64,000 nt of DNA from the NCBI RefSeq assembly GCF_000708265.2, contig NZ_JCKI01000001.1, positions 434,001 through 498,000 of the forward strand. The letters are read 5' to 3'. A program made the translations under genes and the position numbers. This DNA comes from Pedobacter sp. R20-19 (GTDB taxonomy: Bacteria; Bacteroidota; Bacteroidia; Sphingobacteriales; Sphingobacteriaceae). The notes beneath the pieces were generated by a model. The model searched no databases. It was not told the origin of the DNA and worked only from the letters and a program-made list of their open reading frames with translations. Shown here one piece after another: positions 17,318 through 25,500 of this stretch. Position 1 is the first letter of the stretch, and every line of letters begins with the position of its first letter.

Positions 17318-17885
17318 TATTTTTTTCTATACAAATCTTCAGATTGCGCTTACCATTTTGAATATAACTTTTTACCTTCAGCATATCATAGCCTGTAATA
17401 TCGGCCACCTCTTTATAGCATTTCTCTTGTAAATAAAATAAATCTACACTTTTTCGCTGTTCTTCGGGCAAGGTTTCCATGCACTTTTCCATAATGGTAA
17501 GCTGCGTTTCTTTTGTGTTGTCGATATCTAGATGCACCAATTCGCTATTTTCCACAAAAGTATCATCAATAGAAACGTTATTTTGCTTCGCAGATTTCCG
17601 TAAGGCCATTAAACAATGGTTTCGGGTTAAAACATGAAGCCAGCTTTTGAAGTTCTGCACCTCATGCACTTTCAGCTTGGTTACTAATTCTTCAAAGATT
17701 TGCATCACCGCATCTTTGCTTTGCTCTTCATCTTTAAAATAATTTAAGCAAACCCCAAAAACCAAATGCATGTATTTATTATAAAGCGTACCCAATGCAT
17801 CTAAATTGCCAGTGTTTTTATACTCGGCAATTAATTTAGCATCGTCTTGCTGCTGGTTTCCAGCTGTGTTTTTTATAAACTTCAA
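17307..17885 (-). CDS. RNA polymerase sigma factor, ECF-like sigma-70 family
   Basis: A 192-residue sigma factor with only regions 2 and 4. Region 2 covers about residues 30-95 (YNKYMHLVFGVCLNYFKD, DAVMQIFEELV, SWLHVLTRNHCL) and region 4 about residues 125-185 (LPEEQRKSVDLFYLQEKCYKEVA, followed by the recognition helix at KVKSYIQNGKRNLKI). The Q-LHVLTRNHC core-binding segment is typical of Bacteroidota ECF-type sigma factors. It is followed, with an 11-nt overlap, by a membrane protein that is likely its anti-sigma factor. Target promoters cannot be read from this window. Confidence 0.9.
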   Translation of the reverse strand: MKFIKNTAGNQQQDDAKLIAEYKNTGNLDALGTLYNKYMHLVFGVCLNYFKDEEQSKDAVMQIFEELVTKLKVHEVQNFKSWLHVLTRNHCLMALRKSAKQNNVSIDDTFVENSELVHLDIDNTKETQLTIMEKCMETLPEEQRKSVDLFYLQEKCYKEVADITGYDMLKVKSYIQNGKRNLKICIEKNSGE

Positions 17886-18033
17886 AAAATTGGGTCGCTA
17901 TATCAAATAATCTTTCAAGTATAAAAAATATTTTTGAGTGATATGGAATAAACTCTTGATTTAAGGAATTGCCTAAGCTTTTTAAAAACCTTCTTGCGAT
18001 TAAAATTTAACATTTATCAGGCCGTCAAAGTGT

Positions 18034-18041
18034 TATCTTTG
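18034..18041 (+). promoter_or_regulatory. Putative -7 promoter element before the DUF4197 gene
   Basis: TATCTTTG is an exact TAnnTTTG match 63 nt upstream of the ATG at 18105. No convincing TTTG -33 element is seen at the usual distance. Confidence 0.4.
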
Positions 18042-18104
18042 AAAAACAAATTCAAAATTTAGTTTATGGCAGTGCTTTTGCTCATGAAGGATTAAACACA
18101 CAAA

Positions 18105-18860
18105 ATGAAAAAAATTATTTTATCTGCATCCCTTGCATTTATTTTATTGACTAACCTGAAAGCAGGTGCTCAAATTAAGTTGAGCGACATCTTTAAAAAG
18201 GTTACCGAAAAACAAAGCACTACTTCTACAACCGGAACGCCCAGTAGTCTGGAGATTGGCCAGGGAATTAAGGAAGCCTTACAACTTGGTGTTTCAGCTG
18301 GCGCAGATCGGTTATCGGCAAAGGATGGATTTCTTGGTAATTTAGCTGTTAAAATTTTAATGCCTCCTGAAGCTCAGAAAGTAGAAAAAACGTTGCGTAG
18401 CCTTGGTTTAAACAGTCTTTGTGATAATGTGATTGTGAGCTTAAACCGTGCTGCTGAAGATGCCGCCAAAGAAGCGAAGCCTATTTTTATTTCTGCAATT
18501 AAGCAAATGACCTTAGCTGATGCCAGCAATATTTTGCTAGGAAATAATGACGCTGCAACTTCTTATTTTAAACGTGTAACTACTGCGCAATTGCTTCAGA
18601 AATTTAGTCCTATCGTAAGTAACAGTTTGAGTAAAGTAAATGCCAGTAAATACTATTCAGATTTGACTACACAATATAATCGCTTGCCATTGGTTAAACC
18701 GGTGAGTACAGATTTAACTGGTTATGTTACACAAAAAGCAATAGATGGTTTGTTTATAGAGGTAGCAAAAGAAGAACTTAAAATCAGAGGAAATATTAAT
18801 TCACGTAGTACAACATTACTTCAAAAAGTATTTGGTTACGCAGATAAGAAAAAAGGTTAA
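18105..18860 (+). CDS. DUF4197 family secreted protein
   Basis: A 251-residue exported protein. A signal peptide at 1-22 ends in NLKAGAQ and is followed by a helical DUF4197 domain with the characteristic IGQGIKEALQLGVSAGADRLS, GFLGNLAVKILMPPEAQKVE and LTGYVTQKAIDGLF blocks. The function of DUF4197 is unknown; members are periplasmic or outer-membrane associated in many Gram-negative bacteria. The gene is monocistronic: a sigma factor is divergent on one side, and a repeat-like palindrome region follows it. Confidence 0.88.
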   Translation: MKKIILSASLAFILLTNLKAGAQIKLSDIFKKVTEKQSTTSTTGTPSSLEIGQGIKEALQLGVSAGADRLSAKDGFLGNLAVKILMPPEAQKVEKTLRSLGLNSLCDNVIVSLNRAAEDAAKEAKPIFISAIKQMTLADASNILLGNNDAATSYFKRVTTAQLLQKFSPIVSNSLSKVNASKYYSDLTTQYNRLPLVKPVSTDLTGYVTQKAIDGLFIEVAKEELKIRGNINSRSTTLLQKVFGYADKKKG

Positions 18861-18876
18861 AATGAGCCCCCTGGTC

Positions 18877-18932
18877 TGGTGGCTCACCAAGCGGTTTGGG
18901 TTTTGTATTTCTTAATGGCTGGTGAGCCATCA
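18877..18932. repeat. Inverted repeat of a self-complementary 13-mer
   Basis: TGGTGGCTCACCA at 18877-18889 returns in inverted form as TGGTGAGCCATCA at 18920-18932 (12 of 13 bases match). Each arm is also nearly self-palindromic, so alternative hairpins can form. It lies between the DUF4197 gene and a lipoprotein gene. It has no T-tract for a standard terminator; it may be a REP-type element or a 3' stability structure. Confidence 0.55.
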
Positions 18933-19029
18933 GCCATAGAGTTGTCTTATTAAAATCATAAAGGTTAGAAGATTAATGTTTCGAAAGGGCATGGATCTTT
19001 TTTGCTTAAAACAATTTGTAAAATTGTAA

Positions 19030-19965
19030 ATGATTAAATTCAATTTGCATCTGGCTATGGTAGTTGTTCCTAGCCTAATATTATTTTCGGCTTGTAATTC
19101 TGGCAATAATGATCAATCGAAATCCACTGCGGTTTTAGATACTGTTTCTTTAAGTAATAAGCGTTTTGCATTGGCCTATCAGGATGGCGACAAAATTGTA
19201 GCCACGAGTATTGATACCATGAAGCAAATTTCATTCGGTGGTGCAAATCATCCGGCAATTTCTCCTGATGGTAATAAACTTGCCTACACGGTGAAAGATA
19301 GTGTTGGGAATAATAGTATCTGGGTGGCGGATATGGAAAGTAAAAGCCAGTTGCATTTACAGGTTAACAGCAAAAATTATGATGATGCGGTGTGGTCACC
19401 AAATGGCGGAACCATTGCCTTTAATTTCTTGAATGATCAGAAAATATGGAAAGTGGGTATCATCAAAGCTGATAATACAGGTTTTTTAGTGCTTGATAGC
19501 AAATCAGCAATTGCTGTTTCTTCACCTGTTTGGAAAACTGAAACTGAGCTGATGGCACATGACCTGAAGAATATCTACACTTTTAATCTTAATGGAAAAC
19601 TGATGGAGACAAATTCCATTGCGGATCTGTTAGGTGCAGCATACCATATTTCTGCAAGCGATCGGTTCTTTTATGCCCAAAATGGAAAAATACTCGTTTT
19701 TAATTCCAAATATGGGAAAGCCATAACTGAATTAAATGATATGGCCAACGCCGTTTTTACTTTAGATTTAAATAGCCGAAAGATTAAAAGAATTTCTCCA
19801 GAGGGCATGAACACATCAGCTGTTTTCGTTACTGCTGATGATAGGATATTCTATAGCGGAGCTGAAAATCCCTATACACAAAGCAAAATTTATGTTTCAG
19901 ATTTAGAGGGCAATGTTAAATTGTTAGTGAACAAGGGCATGAATCCTACTGCCACACTGAAATAG
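19030..19965 (+). CDS. Lipoprotein with PD40/TolB-like beta-propeller repeats
   Basis: A 311-residue lipoprotein. The signal peptide ends in the lipobox LFSAC at about residues 18-22, followed by a Gly/Asn/Asp-rich tether. The rest reads as a beta-propeller with PD40-type repeats: HPAISPDGNKLAYTVKD with IWVADME (about 77-110), and YDDAVWSPNGGTIAFNF (about 117-135). Such proteins bind ligands or cell wall partners, as in TolB, but no specific role can be assigned. The gene stands alone between the DUF4197 gene and groES. Whether the lipoprotein faces the periplasm or the surface is not clear. Confidence 0.75.
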   Translation: MIKFNLHLAMVVVPSLILFSACNSGNNDQSKSTAVLDTVSLSNKRFALAYQDGDKIVATSIDTMKQISFGGANHPAISPDGNKLAYTVKDSVGNNSIWVADMESKSQLHLQVNSKNYDDAVWSPNGGTIAFNFLNDQKIWKVGIIKADNTGFLVLDSKSAIAVSSPVWKTETELMAHDLKNIYTFNLNGKLMETNSIADLLGAAYHISASDRFFYAQNGKILVFNSKYGKAITELNDMANAVFTLDLNSRKIKRISPEGMNTSAVFVTADDRIFYSGAENPYTQSKIYVSDLEGNVKLLVNKGMNPTATLK

Positions 19966-20088
19966 TTTTATCATGATTCACTTAAAGATATTCTTATTTG
20001 AGATCAGGTAAAACCATTTAGCCATTTTGATGAAAAATAATCAATGCGTTATACTTATCCTCAATCAAAAGGAAACATCTTAGCCTTT

Positions 20089-20151
20089 CTGCCAAGCTGA
20101 CACCTTATATTCTCCGTTCGTTTATATTTTGACAGTACAGGTGTAAATTTG
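20089..20151 (+). promoter_or_regulatory. groESL promoter region with imperfect palindrome
   Basis: TAAATTTG (20144-20151) is an exact TAnnTTTG -7 element 81 nt before the groES ATG, with only a weak -33 (TTCG about 23 nt upstream). Further up, CTGCCAagcTGACAC (20089-20103) forms an imperfect inverted repeat of the CTGnCAnnnTGnCAG shape that could be an operator. No CIRCE element is present. Confidence 0.45.
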
Positions 20152-20232
20152 TCCCCCAAAACCTCTTGGCATAAAAAGTGTACTTGCATCTGCAGATAAA
20201 AAACTCAAATCAAAATAAAAATAATAAAAGTT

Positions 20233-20523
20233 ATGGCGTTAAACCTAAAACCAATTGCTGGCAGTTCGAACAGAGTAATTGTTGAACCAGCTGCGGCGGA
20301 AGAAAAAACTGCATCGGGTTTGTATATCCCTGATACTGCTAAAGAGAAACCATCTAAAGGTACTGTTGTTTCTGTTTCTGAAGAAGATGCTGACGGTAAA
20401 AAAGCGAGCGTAAAAGTTGGCGATGTTGTAATTTATGGTAAATATGGTGGTACTGAATTTCCATATGAAGGTAAAGACTACCTTATTATGCGTGAAACAG
20501 ATATTTACGCAGTTGTTGGATAA
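20233..20523 (+). CDS. groES: Co-chaperonin GroES
   Basis: A 96-residue GroES, the heptameric lid of the GroEL chaperonin. It has the standard N-terminus (LKPIAGSSNRVIVEPA), a mobile loop with EEKTASGLYIPDTAKEKP near residues 22-39, and the conserved GDVVIYGKYGGTE and YLIMRETDIYAVV blocks. Normal length. groEL follows after 123 nt in the same orientation, an unusually long but common gap for this pair, and both probably share the promoter upstream of groES. Confidence 0.97.
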   Translation: MALNLKPIAGSSNRVIVEPAAAEEKTASGLYIPDTAKEKPSKGTVVSVSEEDADGKKASVKVGDVVIYGKYGGTEFPYEGKDYLIMRETDIYAVVG

Positions 20524-20646
20524 GTAATGATTGAATAGTTGAATCTCGATTGAATGAGTTCAGCATAAATCAAAGAAGTAATTATAAAACAGGAAGGATA
20601 AACATTTAAATCATTCCTTCATACAATCATTCAAAATTTTAAAGAA

Positions 20647-22281
20647 ATGTCAAAACAAGTAAAATATAACGTGGAAGCACGTGACGCCCTGAAACGTGGT
20701 GTTGATATCTTAGCGAATGCAGTAAAAGTAACTTTAGGCCCTAAGGGACGTAATGTAATCATTGATAAAAAATTCGGTTCTCCTGCAATTACCAAAGATG
20801 GTGTTACCGTTGCAAAAGAGATCGAATTGAAAGATGCGGTTGAAAACATGGGCGCACAAATGGTTAAAGAAGTGGCATCTAAAACAGCTGATATTGCTGG
20901 TGATGGTACAACTACTGCAACTGTATTGGCTCAGGCAATTATTACAACTGGTATTAAAAACGTTGCTGCAGGTGCAAATCCAATGGATTTAAAACGCGGT
21001 ATTGATAAAGCTGTTGCAGCTGTTGTAGCTAACTTAAAAGAGCAATCTCAAACTGTTGGTGAAGACAATAATAAAATTAAACAAGTTGCATCTATTTCTG
21101 CAAACAACGACGAGGTGATCGGCGCTTTAATTGCTGAAGCCATGAGTAAAGTGGGTAAAGATGGTGTAATTACTGTTGAAGAAGCTAAAGGTACTGAAAC
21201 TGAAGTAAAAACAGTAGAAGGTATGCAGTTTGACAGAGGTTACTTATCTCCTTACTTTGTTACCAACGCAGATAAAATGGAAGCTGAATTAGATAGCCCA
21301 TACATTTTAATCTACGACAAAAAAATCAGCAATATGAAAGAATTGTTGCCTGTTTTAGAAAAAACTGTTCAAACAGGTAAACCATTAGTAATCATTTCTG
21401 AAGATTTAGATGGCGAAGCTTTAGCTACATTAGTAGTGAATAAAATTCGTGGTTCATTGAAAGTAGTTGCTGTAAAAGCACCAGGTTTCGGCGACAGAAG
21501 AAAAGCAATGTTAGAAGATATAGCAATTTTGACTGGCGGTATTGTAGTATCAGAAGAAAGAGGTTATAAATTAGAAAATGCTGATTTAACTTATTTAGGT
21601 TCTGCTGAGAAAGTTGTGGTTGATAAAGACAATACAACTGTGATCAACGGTGCTGGTAATTCAGAAGATATCAAATCTCGCGTAAGTCAAATTAAATCGC
21701 AGATTGAAACCACTACATCTGATTACGATAAAGAAAAATTACAAGAGCGTTTAGCTAAATTGGCTGGCGGTGTTGCAGTTCTTTATGTAGGTGCAGCAAG
21801 CGAAGTTGAAATGAAAGAGAAAAAAGACCGTGTTGATGATGCTTTACATGCTACTCGTGCAGCAGTAGAAGAAGGTATTGTTGCTGGTGGTGGTGTAGCT
21901 TTTATCCGTGCGGTAGCTTCATTAGCTGATTTAAAAGGGGTTAATGAAGATGAAAACACAGGTATTCAGATCATCCGTCGTGCGATTGAAGAGCCTTTAC
22001 GTCAAATTTGCGAAAATGCAGGTATTGAGGGTTCTATCGTCGTTCAGAAAGTTAAAGAAGGTACAGCTGATTATGGTTATAATGCACGTACTAACGTTTA
22101 CGAAAATTTAATTGGTGCAGGTGTAATCGATCCAACTAAAGTAAGCCGTGTAGCCTTAGAAAATGCAGCATCTATTGCGGCAATGTTATTAACTACAGAA
22201 GTTGTTTTAGCAGACGAGCCTGAAGAAGGTGGTGCTCCAATGCCGCCTATGGGTGGTGGTGGTATGGGTGGTATGATGTAA
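20647..22281 (+). CDS. groEL: Chaperonin GroEL (Hsp60)
   Basis: A 544-residue GroEL, the ATP-dependent folding chamber of the cytoplasm. Hallmarks are [14 protein letters not shown] (residues 29-42), the catalytic [14 protein letters not shown] (about 85-98), [16 protein letters not shown] (about 401-416) and the disordered C-terminal Gly-Met tail GGGGMGGMM. Length and domains are entirely normal. Codon use looks optimised for high expression. It is closed by a strong terminator. Confidence 0.98.
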   Translation: MSKQVKYNVEARDALKRGVDILANAVKVTLGPKGRNVIIDKKFGSPAITKDGVTVAKEIELKDAVENMGAQMVKEVASKTADIAGDGTTTATVLAQAIITTGIKNVAAGANPMDLKRGIDKAVAAVVANLKEQSQTVGEDNNKIKQVASISANNDEVIGALIAEAMSKVGKDGVITVEEAKGTETEVKTVEGMQFDRGYLSPYFVTNADKMEAELDSPYILIYDKKISNMKELLPVLEKTVQTGKPLVIISEDLDGEALATLVVNKIRGSLKVVAVKAPGFGDRRKAMLEDIAILTGGIVVSEERGYKLENADLTYLGSAEKVVVDKDNTTVINGAGNSEDIKSRVSQIKSQIETTTSDYDKEKLQERLAKLAGGVAVLYVGAASEVEMKEKKDRVDDALHATRAAVEEGIVAGGGVAFIRAVASLADLKGVNEDENTGIQIIRRAIEEPLRQICENAGIEGSIVVQKVKEGTADYGYNARTNVYENLIGAGVIDPTKVSRVALENAASIAAMLLTTEVVLADEPEEGGAPMPPMGGGGMGGMM

Positions 22282-22318
22282 TATCACTTATAGCAAAATC
22301 ATTTCGTGTAAAATTATG

Positions 22319-22349
22319 CCCGGAAGCTTTATAGCTTCCGGGTTTTTTT
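22319..22349 (+). terminator. Rho-independent terminator of groESL
   Basis: A perfect 10-bp stem CCCGGAAGCT/AGCTTCCGGG with a TTAT tetraloop is followed by seven T. It lies 38 nt after the groEL stop. Confidence 0.93.
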
Positions 22350-22569
22350 ATGTCTTATTAACTATTTAAATGCGGTTTAAGTGTGATTTGTGGTTATTCA
22401 TTTTGTTCGTATCATGTAAAAAATTGTAATTTATAAGTATAAATAGCGTATTTTACAGTCGTATTTTTGAAAATTATCTATTTAATATTGAATAGGTTTA
22501 TCAAGTAATACAAATTGCCTGCTTTTTTTGAATAAACATAATTAATCACGCCCCCTACATGTTGAGATT
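22350..22569. other. Gene-free stretch before the T9SS cargo gene
   Basis: About 220 nt between the groEL terminator and the next ATG, very AT-rich. It contains TATTTTTG (22462-22469), an exact TAnnTTTG match 101 nt before the start, but no TTTG at the expected -33 distance. No small ORF or stable structure was seen. Confidence 0.4.
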
Positions 22570-25500
22570 ATGAAGACCTGTTTGAAACGGAAATGGCCGA
22601 TTTCTGCCCTATTCTTGGGTTTGTTTTTGATAACGTCGGTCTGTTTCTCACAGATTAATATGGGTACCATTAATACAGGTCCGTTTACACCCGGAAGTAC
22701 AATAGCGGTTCCATTCGGTATTGCCAACGGCTGTACTGAACAGGGGAATACCTTTCAACTTTATTTATCTGATCAAAATGGTGATTTCAGTGCTGAAAGG
22801 TTAATCGGGACTTATACAGGCTTTTATAGTACCTATGTAAACGGGATTATCCCAACTACAGGAATTGTTCCCGGGGCGGGGTATAAAGTTAGGGTAAAAA
22901 CCACACAACCCGTTTCGGTTAGCGCTGCATCTGCTGCCTTTGAAATTAAAGCCGGGCCATCGGTACAAGCCAGGTTGGTTGCATCTTATCTTAATCCTTC
23001 CAATAATGAAACCTTTGGCACCTGTACAAGCAGGCCTAATAACTCATTTATTATTAGCAATGAATCTACTGCAGCGGCAGCAGTTACCGCATCCATTAAA
23101 AATGAATCAGGCGGAAGTACTTCAACCCTTACTTTTTCAACGCCTAACCAAAGCTTCACGGCCGATCAAACGCACTATACCATTGTGGCTACAGCTACAA
23201 TGCCTGATGGAACTGTAGGAACCAAAGCTTATTTGCTGGTGAATAACAGAACCATTACAGCATTTGGCACATCAGGGAATAACATTGTATGCTTGCCACT
23301 TGGGGCATTGGAGTTCAATGTCGATTATACCTCTCCTGCAGGTATCCAGAATAACTTTCCAGGTAACCGTTATACCATTAGCTGGGGAGATGGAAGCCAA
23401 ACGGTCTATACCCTCTGTGATATCATTAATAATTTAGGAAAAGTAACACACCCCTACACCAGATCATCATGCGGTAGCAATTCGGTAACCAGCGCAGGTA
23501 CCATTTACAATGCATTTCCTGTTACTATAAATGTATCAAATGATTTTTGTGGTACCGTTGGAACACCGGTTTCTTCATCGGCAAAAGTAGTGGTTAAACC
23601 TATGAATGCGTTTACCTTTCAAACACCATCCTGTACCAATACAGATGTTACATTTTACAACACATCCATTTTAGGCGAAAACCCGGATACCAATACACCA
23701 GCCTGTGCACCAAATAATGTTACTTACAACTGGTTTGTTGATGGGGTAATTGAACAAGCTAACAAGCCACGTTCATACAATCTCGTCACCAAATTTTTAA
23801 CACATGGCGTGCATACCATTCGCCTGGAATCGAATAGTTCAGGTGCCTGTAACGCCGATCCTGTAGAGATGCAGATTTGTATTCAGGACCCGCCAAAACC
23901 TGAGTTTTCGTTACCACAAACCACCATTTGCGCAGGCGCTACATTAACCCCTACCGATTTATCTGTACTGGATAATATCTGTGAAGCAGCCAATACTTAT
24001 TCATGGAGTGTTTCTCCAGCTGTAACATATTCAAATGGAACCAGTGCATCAAGTAAGGAGCCTACTTTTGTTTTTACCAACCCTGGTATTTACACCATCA
24101 TTTTAAACATTTCTACTCCTTCATGTGGTTTGGTTGCTTCAGCACCGCAAACTGTTATTGTTAACGAGTTACCAACAGCCTCACTTTCTCCAGATATTAC
24201 CCTTTGTAATCTAACAACGTATGATTTTAATAATACTACCACAGGGCCAACCCGTACACTAATTTCAGGAACTTATCAGGATCTCGCAGATACTTATAGC
24301 TGGACAGTTATACCTACCGGATCTGGAACATATAGCTTTACCAATGGAACAACAGCAAATTCCAAATACCCTTCCATAAAATTTGATAGTTATGATGAGT
24401 ACAATATTACTGTTACCCACAAGAATAACTGCGGAACAGTATCAAAAACACAAAAACTAACCTTTAGTACTGCACCGGTAATTAATGCAGGTGCAGATCA
24501 AAGTTTATGTTTTATGGGCACCAGTTTTAATTTGGCTGGAACCATTACGGGTACCGTAAGTACCCAGACATGGATAGGTGGTTTAGGCACATTTACACCA
24601 AGCCGAAATGACTTAAATGCAGTTTATACCCCAACGGCAGGAGAGAAAGCCAATGGCACCGTAAACTTAATCTTAAGAGCAACGACTACACTGGCACCAC
24701 CTTGTAACCAGATAGATGATGAAATCATATTAACCATAAAACCTGATATTAGCGTAACAAGTGCAGCAAGGAAATCTATCTGTACAGGAAATAATGTTGA
24801 TTACACCCCAACAGGATTAGTTAGTGGTACAACCTTTAACTGGACTGCTACCGGGTCTGCTAACGTAACCGGAGTTACGGCATCCGGAACAGGTATGATC
24901 AATGATGTACTGGTGAATAATGATCCAGTTTCTAATGGAACAGTAACTTATACCATTACACCCCAAAAGGATGGTTGTGATGGCGCTCCTTTTAATTTTG
25001 TGGTTACCGTTACACCAAACCCTGATGTGGTTGCTACAGCTGCAAATCAAATCATTTGTAGTAGTACCTCGTCTGCTATTACCTTAACTTCAGCATTAAC
25101 CAATGTTAATTATACTTATACCAGCACGGCAACAGGTACCATTACAGGAAACAGCAATCGCACAGTTGCCACTGCAGCCAATCAAATTAATGATGTTTTA
25201 ATTAATACCGGAACAACTTCTGGAACTGTAACCTATACCATTGTTCCGGTTTCTGCGGGTGGTTGTACAGGAGCATCAACATCCATTACCATTACTGTTT
25301 TACCAAATGCGACTTTAGCCAGTGCCGGACCTGATGAATCTATTTGTAATGCTTCAACCTATACTTTAAAAGGAAACATTCCGGTAGTTGGATCAGGGAA
25401 ATGGACAGTAGTTTCTGCACCAACTCCCATTACCTTTGATGACGATACCAAAAACAACGCAGTGATATCTGATTTAGTTGGCGGAAACAGTTATGCCTTA

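Noticed and set aside
20100..20232. CIRCE operator (HrcA site) before groES
   Set aside because: No TTAGCACTC-N9-GAGTGCTAA-like sequence is present; only an unrelated imperfect palindrome was found.
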